Part shown: positions 1-11,902 of the stretch, piece after piece
How the letters are laid out: each line of letters starts with the position of its first letter
Numbering within the stretch: the stretch's first letter is position 1
DNA from: Hygrocybe punicea
Lineage: Eukaryota > Basidiomycota > Agaricomycetes > Agaricales > Hygrophoraceae
Reading direction: 5' to 3'
DNA: 64,000 bases
Assembly: GCA_963556145.1 (NCBI GenBank)
Contig: OY744461.1
Coordinates: 7,264,891-7,328,890, forward strand
The notes under the pieces: generated by a model
Told to the model about the DNA's origin: nothing
Database searches by the model: none
What the model saw: only the letters and a program-made list of their open reading frames with translations
Translations under genes and position numbers: made by a program

Positions 1-617
1 GATATGAAGAAGCACCACTCCATTTAGGCAACTTTGTGCAACCAACGATCGCGGTACCGAAGTCTATGGACCCGACTGATCCGATTTGGAAAACGGAGAC
101 ATTCGCTCCGATCCTGAACACTGCAGTGTTTGACGAATTAGAACAAGCCATCGAGTGGAATAATTCTGTCCCTCAAGGGTTGTCGAGTAGCCTTTGGACT
201 CGGGACCTGAGGAGTGTGGGCAAGTGGATTGGACCTGCTGGATCAGACACTGGCATTGTCAACGTTTGTACCCATTGGTAGTTTATGCATCTGCCATCAC
301 TGACTGGTTCGGAACATACTTAGGTGAACGTCGGTACAAGTGGTGCAGAAATAGGAGCAGCCTTCGGAGGCAATAAGGTCAGTACTGCTGTCAGCTGACA
401 ACGGGTACTGATTTTTCTTGTCATTACACAGAGTACTGGTTGGTGAGTACCTTTAAACCATGACCGCTACTCGAATGATTCTCATCATCATTCTCTCAAC
501 CTCAGGGGACGTGAATCCGGTGGGGATGCTTGGAAGCAATACGTGCGCTGGAGTGCTTGCACCATCAACTTCTCAGACGAAGCACCACTCGCGCAAGGTG
601 TCAATTTCTCCGCATGA
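1..617 (+). CDS. ALDH7-family aldehyde dehydrogenase, 3' part
   Basis: C-terminal part of an NAD-dependent aldehyde dehydrogenase of the ALDH7 (antiquitin, alpha-aminoadipic semialdehyde dehydrogenase) family, which oxidises semialdehydes to acids. The gene enters from outside the window; the frame is open from base 3. Visible family blocks are [27 protein letters not shown] and, after splicing, [18 protein letters not shown] and [14 protein letters not shown], closing with the ALDH7-type tail [15 protein letters not shown] place exons at 1-263, 324-377, 432-442 (an 11-bp micro-exon) and 506-617; the joins restore the family sequence exactly. The catalytic cysteine lies upstream of the window. 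The next gene is on the same strand about 0.5 kb away. Confidence 0.93.
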
Positions 618-1132
618 CAATCGCAATCTGGCAACTCACCCGTGATGGACCCACGCACGCAAGTCCAACCCGACAGGAGCGTGATGAATGACGTCTCCTG
701 TATAACTGATCCGACACTCATCAAGGATTTGACTTCTGATGTTACCCCAAAGACAGTATTGTTATCGTAAAACTTGCATGCAGTCGCCAACATTATGTGA
801 ATGTAGTACAAAAATAAGTTTGAAATTCAAATTTGCCCTGCATCTTGTTAGTAAGATTGTTGCATGCGACCTGTTGACATGTCGTGCAGCTGTATACTGA
901 TCCATTTCCCCAATAGGTTCTGGCAGTGCTTTCGGCGAACCCATCATAATTTGTGCAGTCGCTGTTGGGAAGCGCGACAACCCCACCATAAAATGCCGGT
1001 ATCGCTTAACGTCCTCTTGAAATACCCTCTGGCTCCCTTCCTCGGACTTCGCCTTCAGCTTCCTTGGTCTCCGCGCACCTTTGCGCGGTTTCGTTCACTC
1101 ATCTTCATTCCTAATTGCCGCCTAGTGTCGAC
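618..1132. other. intergenic stretch, no gene seen
   Basis: Space between the ALDH7 stop and the next start. It becomes pyrimidine-rich (ct-tracts) over the last 100 bases, as is common in basidiomycete promoters and 5' leaders. I see no conserved coding or RNA gene. Confidence 0.5.
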
Positions 1133-2814
1133 ATGGTTACCGACGATTTCCCATGGCCAGAGCTTGGCAATGTGTCCCGCGGGGCCACACGGGGCAACCA
1201 AGGTCACAAAGGTGTCCTTAGCCCCCCAGATCGCGAGGGTCGATCCATTCTTCAGCTTCGAGTCCAGCCCGGTGTCTTAACTGTGCGGCTAAACCGATTA
1301 TCAAGCGATTGGTATCGTACTCTCGACGGTGAAGTAGTCCGCGCCTTGAAGTTAACAAGGACCTACTGGAGGAAAGCGAGGAGGCGTCAGGATTACGATG
1401 CTCGAGCTGACCAGGATCACATGGAGTTGCATGAATGGCTGCAGCAGCTCAAGGACAAGACAATGTCGCATCTAGAGGTGTTGATGCAAAAGGGTGACAT
1501 CCAGGGTCCCCCGTACATGATGCCCGACGACATCGAGCTGTCATTTCTTCGAAAATTCATCGAACGACACGCCGCCGGCATTCCTCACAATCCTCGTTTA
1601 CGCCAAACGATGATGGGCGAAAAGCCTACCATGTTACGAGAAGTCTCTGTGGAATCAATGACGTCGGAAGCTTCCGATTACGATTACGCTCTGGTCTCTG
1701 ACCACGAACGTCTTGTGGGAGGTAAAGTGATGTTAATTTTGTCTGTGATTCAAACTTTAACGGTGCTCCTCTCGATAGAGCATAATTCGGATTGTTCAAG
1801 TTCCAAGGTTGTTCCTTCATCTCGGACATCATTCTCTCCTCCATCGCGTAACTTGGAGTCCGTGATGCAAGAAGCCAATATTTCCAGTAGGCTGACATCT
1901 CAAACTTTTTCTATCATCTCTCACTCGCGGCAAGGACAAGCGCTTCTTGGTGCCCGTGGGTCACTGATTCGAGCGCAGAAGGCAACACAAGATGCGTTTG
2001 TGAAGTACACAAATTGTCTAGAGACGGAGCGCCAGGCGCGACTTGATGTCTCTGCGGCAGAAAAGCGGCGTGATGACGTTTGTAAGTCAGGTTTCTTCTG
2101 TTCATTCGATCTGTCTCACCTTTCTGCATCAGTGGCTGCTCTACTTTCTCAATCAAATCCGTATACCGGCACGTACTTCCGCCATCCTTCGTATCTTTAT
2201 CGATAACACTCCCGTAGAAGCCCCGTCGAGGCCGCCCTCCATATCTGCGGATGAACATCGCAGTCCCCCAATACACCACTCAGATGACTTGAGAGCGTAC
2301 AATAGTGAGCAGCAAAGCGATATTTTCTTCCACAAACAGCATGCACAAGACGTGGGGAGTACACCGGAATCCATGAGGCCGTCTAGACAGGTCAGCAATA
2401 CGGTGGACTGGCCGGAGACCGACGGACGCGGTGTTTATTCTGATGAGACGTCCGTCCGAATAGAGGTATACGCGTTATTCATTGCAGGTTCACCGAAATT
2501 TAATATCTTCCTTTCATTCGGCTTCAGGATCCCTCCAAGCTACACCGAAAGCATTCGAGGAATTGGGAACAGGATGGGCAGCTACAATGCAAGTTCGCGA
2601 TGTTCATATTGCTGATTGTCTGCTTATTTTTCTGATCAGACGGTCAACATGCATGCGAGGTACTAATTTGTAAAGCAAACTGAAACACTCCTAACCCTCA
2701 TGTCCACAGGATGTCGCAGCATTGCCACCCCGAAAACGTGTCCATCATGTCATGGGTGGATTTGACATCCTGGCCAACGTTCTTCAATCTCAGACTATGG
2801 CATTGTCGTCATGA
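1133..2814 (+). CDS. unrecognised conserved-type protein, multi-exon
   Basis: I do not recognise the family. The start ATG at 1133 is preferred over the upstream in-frame ATG because a basic, charged protein runs from there. Exon 1 (1133-1721) encodes about 196 residues rich in Arg/Lys and Asp/Glu, with a helical stretch around KLTRTYWRKARRRQ and a WLQQLKDK segment. An in-frame intron follows (1722 to about 1777), then a Gln/Arg-rich, coiled-coil-like exon ending ERQARLDVSAAEKRRDD. Later exons (about 2133-2465 and on) are Ser/Pro/Asp-rich and look disordered. The best end is an exon after a cacag acceptor near 2710 that reads VAALPPRKRVHHVMGGFD and stops at 2812-2814. Exon borders after 2090 are less certain than those before. 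Confidence 0.6.
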
Positions 2815-3512
2815 AAGCTAGGTCACAACCGCTGTTGATACCGCCGGGTTGATTTTTTCTCATGAACCATCACGACTTACGTATTATTTCGTTCTACTTG
2901 CATCGCTCTGTATAAACTGTACCCTGGTTCGGTGTTTCGAGTTTCGATCTGATCGGATAACTCTGTATTAATTGCGTTACCCTTCATCCTGTGGAGACGG
3001 GCAATGTGAAGGACAGCAGAATCCAAGGTGATGGAATATTATCCTATTGATTAATTTATTGTAAACTGCACTGTCCCTTTGCTGCGTATTATTAGTAGAT
3101 GCTTTGGTGACATCCATCAAACTATACACCAAAGCATATATACCTACAATGCAAGGGATCTCAAGCTTGTGTCTGACACTTTCCCGATGAACCTACCTCT
3201 AAGGTAGGCTTCTTGTTACTATGTCAAATTTAGCCTTTTGCATAGCCTTCCGCGAGCGAGTGGAGCCTAACACCAGTTACTAATAGTGCAGTGAGGAAGC
3301 AATGCTTGACTCACGTCCGTTTTACCTTCTCCTTTTCCTACTTCGTCCCCACCTTCCTCGACCCCGTTACCTTCACTACCATTCCAATCAACACTACACA
3401 CGGTAACACACTTCTCTTCTTGCCGGGTTGAAGTCAAACTTGCTCGATAGATACATAATAGCGTTGGCTGGTGCTTTCGAGCCGGTTCCCCAGTTTGGTT
3501 ATTTTTTCTCAC
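2815..3512. other. intergenic stretch, no gene seen
   Basis: AT-richer DNA with no convincing coding structure. It contains the 3' region of the preceding gene. Open frames here lack splice-consistent continuation. Confidence 0.45.
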
Positions 3513-3956
3513 CTTCATCTGACCCCATTTGCCCTCGACAATCAACAAGAATGACGGTGTTATTTGAAAGTTGCTCAGAGACAGCTGGTCCATTGATTGC
3601 AACCCTCAAAGCACGCTGCTTCTGAGTCCGCGTGCCTGTGATCTGAACATAACATTTGCGGTGCGCTTGTACTGGTCAACCTTGACATAAAGTAGGTCAA
3701 TAGCCTGAAGTTGAACTTCAATCAAGTTCAATGGGACATGAAAATTAGAGGGTTTGTCCGGTGACAACGTCGTGATACCCCCTCCAAATGGCATTGTTGT
3801 CGCAGGAGGAATAATAAGATTGCCAGATCGTCTGCCTGCGGAAGTGGTTTTGGTAATAATAATTTGTTCAGGAGTGAATCCGACAACAAGCGAGTTGTTC
3901 TTGAAAGCCCCCATGAGTGGGGAACCACTCGCGATCTGTTCCTCGCAACCATCGTA
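3513..3956 (-). pseudogene. decayed coding remnant, unknown family
   Basis: On the minus strand the frame starting about 3956 reads protein-like sequence (GAFKNNSLVVGFTPEQIIIT, then LNLIEVQLQAIDLLYVKVDQ). Near 3650 it must shift frame to continue as YVQITGTRTQKQRALRVAIN and VILVDCRGQMGSDE, which ends at a GTGAG donor (3512-3508). The two blocks have the composition of one beta-rich protein, but no intron of usable size fits between them, and a stop (TGA) closes the upstream side near 3957. I infer a frameshifted, truncated gene whose 5' part is lost or unrecognisable. No function is assigned. An unannotated tiny intron or a sequence error would be the alternative explanation. Confidence 0.45.
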
Positions 3957-4734
3957 TCATAGCTTGTCTCGCAAGCCCACGAGTGTGGTTCCTATGATCC
4001 TGGGAATATAGAGGTATTAATGATCCATCAGGGCCCCAGATCCATTGATGGTATGTATGAATGAAGCAAGCGTGCATCAGACGCACATAGTCATAGTGAA
4101 ATCCACGGGGTAAAAAGCCAATCAACTGCAACCGAACAAAGGGGAGCTTGCATTTTAGGTGCTAGAAGGTATAGTTGCTTTTGTGCAAAGTCTATAGTTT
4201 CGTCGGTAATGGGTGCCAGCGGTTCATTGTTACCCTAGTTCCAACATTTAGAAAGGTGTTGTAAGGGTTCGATTCGCTACTTGTCACCTTTACTGAAATT
4301 CACAAAACATGATGATGGCAACGGGGAAATCTGTGGAGTTGAAAAGTGCCATATACTCAGTGGGCGCTGTCACGGTTGTGGTTTGCTGAAGCACTCGTCA
4401 TTGACAAGTTCAAAGGACAACTCCAGCATAAGCGTTCGTTACGCCTGCATTGGTGGTTCTTTTGACTGTTGATGATTCCAGTTCAGACGAATGATCCCCA
4501 GTGGGCCAGACGCTAACCGTGACTTCCCCCACAATCAATCCCATCCCCAGCAGAGATAAACCAGGAAGCGGCAGCCTTAGACAGGGATGATTTGGAGACG
4601 GGAGTAGGACATGTGGCTGCTTCTGGGGAAACAGCGGGAACAACTATTGTCGGAGCATGGCTAGAAGAATTCGCTGCCAGTGTCAAGATGTCCCCATGAT
4701 GGTCTCCTAGTACTATAGTTCTCGAAGGCATCGA
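3957..4734. other. stretch without a supportable gene
   Basis: Short open frames occur on both strands (for example about 4513-4731 minus and 4540-4690 plus), but none joins into a convincing protein. It may contain further debris of the minus-strand remnant that precedes it. Confidence 0.35.
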
Positions 4735-4984
4735 TGATGGCGCGCGACGATCCGATATGGATGGAAGAGCTTATTGGGTACTTGCAGGAAAGAGAGAAAG
4801 GATGCCAGAGGAACGTGTGGTGAGATTGGCCAGCTACGTTCTCCAGTCACTGACTGCTAGTCCACTTTCCTCGTTTCCTCAGAACGAACAGACACTCGGC
4901 GATACAGGCCCCATTGTATTGCCACCCTTATATGACGTTGCAAGGCAAATTCTTACAGGATACCTGACGATGGAAAATCATTAG
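4735..4984 (+). CDS. possible short spliced gene, unknown
   Basis: ATG at 4735 opens a frame reading MMARDDPIWMEELIGYLQER. A GTGAG donor follows near 4821 and an acceptor ctcag near 4881, then NEQTLGDTGPIVLPPLYDVA to a stop at 4982-4984. An unspliced alternative also exists from 4757 in another frame with the same last exon. Both halves look like coding sequence, but the product would be only about 60 residues and could be the last exons of a gene whose 5' part I cannot define. No family is recognised. Confidence 0.25.
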
Positions 4985-5302
4985 ATTTCAATATTTCTCG
5001 ACACCGGTATGCATATTATGTGAGCTGTTGTTGTGCTGTAGATAATAAAAATCTGAAAACGCTGGAACATTGACTTTGGAGTTGGCCTGGGGGTTAGAGA
5101 TCGCTTTTAACATCTACCACGGTTGATGCAAGAGGTGAAAGATGGATGTGAATAACCGAGATTGAAACAGATTTGGAATAGTAAAGAAAGAACCTGACAA
5201 GTCCAAGTATTGTGCGACAATGACGAGTCTAGATGCAATCAACCAATAGATAAAGAGGTCACGGTTGGGCGGAACGGGTGAAGCCAAATATGGCGGAAGC
5301 GA

Positions 5303-8105
5303 CTACAAAAAGACGGTGGAATCGATCCCCTTTGTAAAGTCCAACACGACGACTTTCTTGTCATGCGATGTGCTATATAGGTAAGAAGTCATTATATGTA
5401 GGGGTTGTGTCAGATTTGAATTGTTACACGTACCTGACGATTCTCCCCACATCAAATTTGACATCGAATATATGGCTCGTGTGACCATTCTTGAACTCCC
5501 TAACCATCTTCCCTGTGATTAAAACACAGCAGGCAAAAAAAAAAAAAAAAACGTCACTTTCAACAACAACGCCTCACAGAAAAGGAGGACAAAGGACTGA
5601 CCACTCTTCAAATCCCACACTTTCACGGTCTTGTCATAGCTCGCACTAACCAGTCTCCCACTCTTCGGCTCAAACGACAACGCCCGCACCAGTGAATCGT
5701 GCCCAACAAGTGTGCGGATACACTCGCCAGTCGACGCAGACCACACTTTGATCTTGCAATCATTCGAACCCGAAACGATCAAGTCATCCTGCAAATGACC
5801 ACCGGCAGTCATTGAGCTGATGTATAAAAATAAGAAAAAGAAGTATCCACCTTGAACTCGATACAAGCTAGTCCTCTATCATGCCCCTCGAACGTCTTCA
5901 GCCGCTCTCCGCTCTCGATATCCCACATAATCATTTTGCCGTCGCCGCTCGCACTCACAACGCGCCCACTGTGTGCACTCGTGTCGACGCACCGCCCAGA
6001 TCCACTCTGCAGACCAACAGCATTGACAGGCCCTTCGTGTCCCCAAAGAGTCCGATGTAGCTTAAGGGTACGGCGGTCCCAGACACGAATAAGTGTGTCC
6101 TTCGAACTACGTGTAGAATGCATGTCAGCCTGAAACCACATGAACCAGAAGAAGAAAAAAAAGACTACTCACCAACTCACAATCCAACGTTTATCAATTC
6201 TGAGATCCAAAACACCCCCCGAATGACCCTTCAACACTCGTCGCACGTTTGCCCGGACTTGACCTTCACCTCCACCAGCGCTTTCTGTACGATCCTGGCC
6301 CTGGCTATCGCCATCATGACCGCGATACTCAGCATACAAATCCCACACACACACGGAACAATCACTGCTCCCGCTGACCATGAACCCCGGCCGTGAACTC
6401 GCTCGCGCCCTCGTCACTCTCGATTCCAAAAACTCTTCGCCGTCTCCCCGACTCTGGCTATCTCCATAGAAATCACCCTCATCTGCCCCTTTCTCCCAGT
6501 CTTTATCAAACTTCAAACACAGAACACTCTTCGAGTGCCCCCTCACTGTGCCGAGCAATCGGCCAGTCGCGAGGGACCACACCTTGATGGTGTTGTCGCG
6601 TGAACCAGTGATGATACGGGTGGAGTCAAACTCAAGGCAGTAGACGCTACGCATCGGCAACCGTGGTAAGAGAAGGATGTCAAAGAACGGGCATCATTAC
6701 AAACCTATCAGTGTGGCCTTCGAGTTTTCTCACTTCAGGCTCCCCTTCGAGCCAACGCTTGTCTAGTTCAAATCGCTCCTTGTACAATACACTCCAATCC
6801 AACCTCAAGGGGGCTTGGACAAGCGGCAGCAAGGTGCCTGGACTTGGCATGAGCGAGGATCGCGATTGGGGAATGCTGAGACAAGTAGTCAAGTCAGACC
6901 ATGTGGAACAAGGGCAAGGAAAAATTAATAGTTTACAATGAGCCCACTTTCAGTGTGCGGCTTATGCTGGTACTAGGGGCGGTACTACTGCGTCGCATGT
7001 TGGGGCTGACGTGGCGTGCAATGCCGACACCGACGCCACGTAAACTGAGATGCTTTCGACTGCATTGCTCCATAGCGTAACCAAGTTTGTTTCCCCAGAT
7101 GCCTATAGATTTGCTGTTGGTGATGTCCTGAACGCGCTGTGCATTGATGCCCCACCCCTTTCCATCGTTGCTAGCTTCTGCCACGAAAAGGCCCCGCCAG
7201 ACACAGTTATCCGAAGCCAATGCACGCCACTTCCGACTCACTGCAAGACAGGCCAGCACTGAGGGCAGGTCAAGGAAGGTGGCCAATATGTAGAGTGCCA
7301 GTTCGAGAGGTAGCAAGGCTAGAATATCTGTGATTGCAATTTAGCTTGGACGCAAAGACGTGTGAAGGATGGATGGATGCTCACCGATTCCAGTGACGGC
7401 TCTAACATCAATAAAACATGCTTCGTCGTCTATGAGCTCGCCTTCCTCGCCGTCCAGGGGGGGAAGGTCCTGGAAATTGAAGCAGGATTGATCCCAGACA
7501 AAGTCAGTGGCCTTTTCTTTGCCTTTGCCACCAGGGGAGGGAAAGCGTTGAGGTCTCGGTAGAGACAATGCATCCCAAAGCCGAGGGAATAGAGACTTTA
7601 ACGGGTTCGGTGGAATAACTCGGTCAAATGGTGAATTGCTAAAGGTGCCACCGAAACCAGGAGAAGAATAGAGCATGGGTCCCACGGGGGTGGAAGGCGA
7701 GCGCGTTATAAATGACAATGCAGTGGGAGCGTATGGATACGGGTAATTGTAGGTCGGAAACACGTCAGGTATCTCGGAAGAACTGATGATGGAGAATGTA
7801 TCAATGAAGTGAGACAGAGCCGGCGAAGAGGGTCGGGTAACGGTGAGAGATCGCGGAACTGCAGAGAGATCGCCACCGACGAAGTCCAAGGCCGGTGGGA
7901 GGTCTGGCGGGTCGGAAGTGGTCAGAAAAGGGGAACCGAGAGCGGTGGCGAGGAGACAGCTAAACCGAGGGTCTGAGGGTGAGGGGTCAGGCACGCTGGG
8001 TGTCGCCGCAGACAAGGGAGGGAAGTGGGTGCGTGCACGGTGACGAAGGGTGTGTCTGGCGGGGTGTCTGGGAAGACTGGTGGACGGCGGGCAGTTGGAC
8101 ATCAA
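5303..8105 (-). CDS. F-box / WD40-repeat protein (SCF ligase adaptor)
   Basis: Likely substrate-recognition subunit of an SCF (Skp1-cullin-F-box) E3 ubiquitin ligase, of the architecture of Met30/Cdc4/beta-TrCP. Exon 1 (8105 down to about 7387) is a 240-residue Ser/Pro-rich disordered region. The F-box follows (LLPLELALYILATFLDLPSV ... NCVWRGLF). Then comes a linker with WSVLYKERFELDKRW and about seven WD repeats, seen as VYCLEFDSTRIITGSRDNTI with KVWSLATG, SDCSVCVWDLY, KDTLIRVWDRRT, GKMIMWDIESG, DCKIKVWSASTG, DKTVKVWDLKSG and DKKVVVLDF. The exons join by short GT-AG introns (for example at 7386/7333). An 80-residue Gly/Ser/Glu-rich insertion sits inside one repeat (DEGDFYGDSQSRGDGEEF). The stop TAG is at 5305-5303. 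The exact orthologue (Met30, Cdc4 or Pof-type) is not decided by what I can see. Confidence 0.9.
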
Positions 8106-8214
8106 GTTGAACGACGGCGTTGAACGTTAACGGCATTAAAATACAAAATACACAAAGTCCCGTGATCACTGCCACCATCACCCACAGGCACCACCCCGAA
8201 AAAGAAAAATAATA

Positions 8215-8549
8215 ATGGCCACCCCGCCAACTCCACAAGCCATGCGGAATCTCTACGCATCGATGCTGCGCACGTCGCATTCGTTTAGCTCGTACAATTT
8301 TCGAGAATATTTTGCGCGGAGGACAAAAGCGTCCTTCCGAGACATCCAGGTTTGTGAATTCCGGAACATTTGCATATTCTGCTCATCAATTCCGATCCCT
8401 AGAACGAAAAGGATCCGGCCAAACTCGCTGCATTTTATTCAGAGGGTGTCAAAGAGCTGGCGGTGTTGAGACGTAGTGCGGTCGTAAATCAGCTGTATGG
8501 CGGTTGGAAGCTGGCCGTGGAGGATCAAAGTGATGTAGGAGATATTTAG
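8215..8549 (+). CDS. ISD11: ISD11/LYRM4 Fe-S cluster assembly factor
   Basis: LYR-motif protein of the mitochondrial matrix that binds and stabilises the cysteine desulfurase Nfs1 for iron-sulfur cluster synthesis. Two exons, 8215-8349 and 8403-8549, give 93 residues, the usual size. Visible landmarks are RNLYASMLRTSHSFSSYNFR, with the L-Y-A variant of the LYR tripeptide, then YFARRTKASFRDIQ, and after the intron DPAKLAAFY and VNQLYGGWKLAVE near the C-terminus. Phase is 0 at both sides of the 53-bp intron. The start lies about 110 bp from the divergent F-box/WD40 gene, so the two share one promoter region. The gene converges on the RCF1-like gene, with stops about 50 bp apart. Confidence 0.93.
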
Positions 8550-8600
8550 GGTGTGCTAGATGTAGCTGAGGGCTTAAAGTGCCCAACACTGTGCTCAAGT

Positions 8601-8934
8601 TTATCCCTGGCCCCTCGCGGGCCCTAGCTCCACACCGACCCCGCGCCGGCCAAATGAGTACGTGCCCACCACGACAGCACATATGGTGAGTCCCTGCGCA
8701 AGGATACGCATACGGAGCCAGTTGTTGAAAGACCGGGACTCGCCGCGGCGCATTTTGACCATGGCAACAACCAGGGCGGCGGTTGTCGCTACGGCGCCTG
8801 CGTAGACATGGTAAGATAAAATGCCTAGGCGGAATGTGAGGAAGCCTACCGATAGGAACTAAAGGGTTCTCTTTGAACTTTCGCGTCGCCTTTTCCCTGT
8901 ATGTCTCGCCGATGACATGCGTGCTCGTACTCAT
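8601..8934 (-). CDS. HIG1-domain protein, RCF1-like
   Basis: Small mitochondrial inner-membrane protein of the HIG1 family, whose fungal members (Rcf1) associate with cytochrome c oxidase and respiratory supercomplexes. Exons 8934-8850 and 8797-8601 give 93 residues. The family signature is EKATRKFKENPLVPIG in exon 1, then a first membrane helix (AVATTAALVVAMVKMRRGES), the loop RSFNNWLRMRILAQG and a second helix (LTICAVVVGTYSFG). Splicing at the Gly codon (ATCG to GCGCC) restores the HIG1 block; without it the frame reads on as an unrelated Arg/Pro-rich peptide. It ends 51 bp from the ISD11 stop, a convergent pair of mitochondrial genes. Confidence 0.9.
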
Positions 8935-9584
8935 GTCGGGTTTGGTTCCAACTCCGCCGTATTCGCTTCCTTATTCAGAAATACACAGTCCGTAAACATT
9001 CCAATGTCAAGTATCGCCACCGGTGGTCGATCATCCCGAACAGCTGTAAATGCCGTGGTCGTAACTACCATATGCAATAGGATACAAATGTAAGTTTTTC
9101 TTGACAAAATGGCTATTTGGCAGTAGGATCAATCGACATACAGTCACTGCGGCCGTACTCACAACTCGGTGCCCACTCACCGCGACGGCAGCATCTTGAC
9201 AATGCTTTTGGCTATAAGATTGATAGGAAGAGTCTTTTCGACGGATACACAAGTCGATCCAAAACCTCAGACTGATCGAACACCGGTCCACAGGAAGTCC
9301 CGTGCATAAGATTGACCGCCAGCTGTCAATCTGAACCTTGTTGAACCGTGACTATTAATGTCGCCCAACTGCCTACGGTGTCTCCAGTGTAAACCCAAGT
9401 CAGGAGATGGTTCATCAACACGACCAGACCGTGTCTGCTATGCGCCTCCAGGCCGTGCAGGTAAGTGTCTTCTCTTATTTTTACTCTGGCTTGACAAGAG
9501 CTGCTCTGTAGTACTTGAACGGTGTGTCCTCTGCATTTTTTGAACGTTATTCAATCGAGGCCAATCTTCCGTACAGTTGCCAGC
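8935..9584. other. intergenic stretch
   Basis: No gene is supported. An ATG at 9358 starts a Cys-containing frame (NCLRCLQC) followed by a GT donor, and could be a 5' exon of the next gene, but nothing links it firmly. Confidence 0.4.
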
Positions 9585-11024
9585 ATGACAGTTTTCGTAT
9601 GTGTTTCTTCATTCATGATACACTCCAGATTCAGTGTCCTCATTCTATCTCCAGATCTTCGACTTCCTTCTGACCTTTGATCTTGAGGTATGTGATGTTG
9701 TGGTCCCTCGTGTAACGAAATTATTTATACAAGGCAATCGACAGATAACCCTAATCTGGAGATCAAAATGGGGGATAGGAAAAATTCTTTTCTTGCTCGC
9801 ACGTTATTCAACTTTTTTTGATGTTCCCTTGTATCTGTTCTGTACGCGCTCCTCGTTTCTGATGACGATTTCGGATTGACGATGCCACTTCAGATAGTAT
9901 AGCTCCTATTGTGTCGCCAGATGTACGTTCTTATTCTCCTTGTTGTCCTCTATCTCACAGACGCGACAGAGATGTCTATCTATATATGTGGTCGCGTCGT
10001 GTAAGTGGGGGACTGGCGGATATTATTTTTTTCTCGTAGTTTCTGACGCATTTCGACCACCAGGGATAACCGTTTTCGGAATTGGCGTAGCGGAAGGTGA
10101 GTGATATGGTGTTCTCAGTACAATTACAGTCACTCAAACGATTGAGTTTCCAGCCATTCTCTTTCTTCGGACCTATGCATTATACCACAGCAGCAGAGAA
10201 ATGCTCATATTCCTATCAATACTATTTCCGGTGTGTGACTACCGCTGAGGTGTATTTCAATCTGACCCGAGAACATGCTATAGGTACTCTACGTACCAAG
10301 CATAGTTATCACAGAGTTAACTCTCCGCTCCGTACGATGTAAGCTCTTCCATCACTGAATTCAAACCTTTGTATTCATATATTGCAGTTGGTCCGCCTCC
10401 ATTGCCAACCACCGGCGGTTGTTTTGCAACCGACGGTAGCATGATCGGTTTCGTCAACTTTGTTTTGATTATGGCATCGGAGACAAGTACGTTACTGTCT
10501 TTCCTAGTCGTAAAGTGGCTCATTGCGATTGTCATAGTTATCGTGTGCCTCACTCTCCACCGAGGAGTGAAGACACGACATCACTTAAATGGACATTTGT
10601 TGCAAACCCTCTATCAAGACGGGTTATTTTACTTCATCTACCTATTCTGTGAGTCTCAACCCGCCTGCAGACACTATCCATTCTCATCCAAAAATAGTCA
10701 TTTCTGCTGGAAATATCATAGTTTTGTTAGCCGGGCCTGTATGTCATCTATCTTATTCGCCTAAACATGAAATGACCAACCGACTGACGGCCTTTCAGCC
10801 AGAATTCATTGACCTTCTTAACACGTAGGTTCCCAAAAATCCTAGCCGCCCAAGCAATGACTTTAATGTTAATTTCTCCCAGGTTCCAGCGGGTCATGCA
10901 CAGCGTTCTTTCGGCAAGAATTATGCTGCATCTCCGAAATGCTGTCCACCTCAATCGCCCTAAGACGACAACCCCTGTGGGAGCGGGCAACCCTTCTAAA
11001 GCCAGTGTCCATTCCCATGTTTAG
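9585..11024 (+). CDS. DUF6533-domain multi-pass membrane protein
   Basis: Agaricomycete-specific family of predicted seven-helix membrane proteins of unknown role. The DUF6533 signature is split over two exons: IFDFLLTFDLE (9655-9687), then after an intron QITLIWRSKWGIGKILFLLA beginning near 9735. Downstream exons show the usual order: a Cys-containing loop and helix (GITVFGIGVAE), the segment VGPPPLPTTGGCFATDGSMI leading into a helix, a long helix VKWLIAIVIVIVCLTLHRG, LYQDGLFYFIYLF (family D-G-x-x-Y-F), and the C-terminal motif LNTFQRVMHSVLSARIMLHL. The stop is at 11022-11024. The gene has many 50-60-bp introns. The start is uncertain: ATG 9585 directly precedes the domain, but an upstream exon (possibly from 9358) would give the N-terminus normally present. 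Confidence 0.75.
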
Positions 11025-11902
11025 TTGGACACAATTCAAACCAAAATTTCGCACTTCCGCCTTGGAACGTCTTGATGAAGTCCGTTGTGCGAGCCAGCAT
11101 CATTGACAGCCCCCCTGTCCGATTGAAACCCGCGTTGAGTCACGCACGAGTCTCGAAAGTAATCATTGTACTCCCACAGACATTACAGTATGTTAATCAT
11201 GTGGAAATCACTCTGAAATGTCAAGTATTTGTTTGGGCCCAATTTGACCAATACGTGTGAAGTCATCGAGCCTGAGAGTGTGCAATGTGGTAACACCCGG
11301 GGTCAAACTGACGATAGCATGGGTCACCCATAGTCCCGAACCCAGACGTTCTCCCACAGCCAATGAATCAAAACGGGACGGCGGAGCACGGTTGCCCTTG
11401 TTATTTGGCGATACACCGCACCATTACACTGCTTATCTTGCGTTCGCTAACCCGTCCACTTGCAACACGGACGTAGCAGTCTGCTAGACCTTGAGGCTCC
11501 CCGTAAGTTACGTGTACCGTCATCGAGCGTGGTAACACGGGCTTTGGAATTATTATGATGATAAAATAAAACAGGGTGATGACCAGAGCAGGAGGACTCT
11601 CGTTCACTAGTCTACCGAAGAGTTCGAAAGTAATGAATAGTTCTTTCAGGAATCCAAAGTCCAGAGTGTCCGCGTCATCACGCAATACTAGTCTGCAGGC
11701 AGCTGCGTCTTCCCGCGACCCTAAAAATGCTGTATCGTCGGTATACATTCCGACACTACCTGCATCATCTCTGAACGTGGCCATTCTGGACGACGACGAC
11801 GGGGCGCGCTGGGCACCACAGTAATGCTGCGAAGATTCCAACCTTCGTATGATCCTTTCTGTTCCCACATCTCCGCCCGAAATGCTTCCTACAATATTCT
11901 TA
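11025..11902. other. intergenic or 3' region of the F-box gene
   Basis: A minus-strand open frame continues from about 12000 to 11401 and could be used by alternative splicing of the F-box gene. It has no recognisable domain and hydrophobic low-complexity content (several Ile in a row), so I do not call it coding. Confidence 0.35.

Noticed and set aside
9358..9543. Cys-containing N-terminus (NCLRCLQC) as a zinc-cluster gene
   Set aside because: Spacing does not fit a Zn2Cys6 domain, and the next exons belong to a DUF6533 protein.
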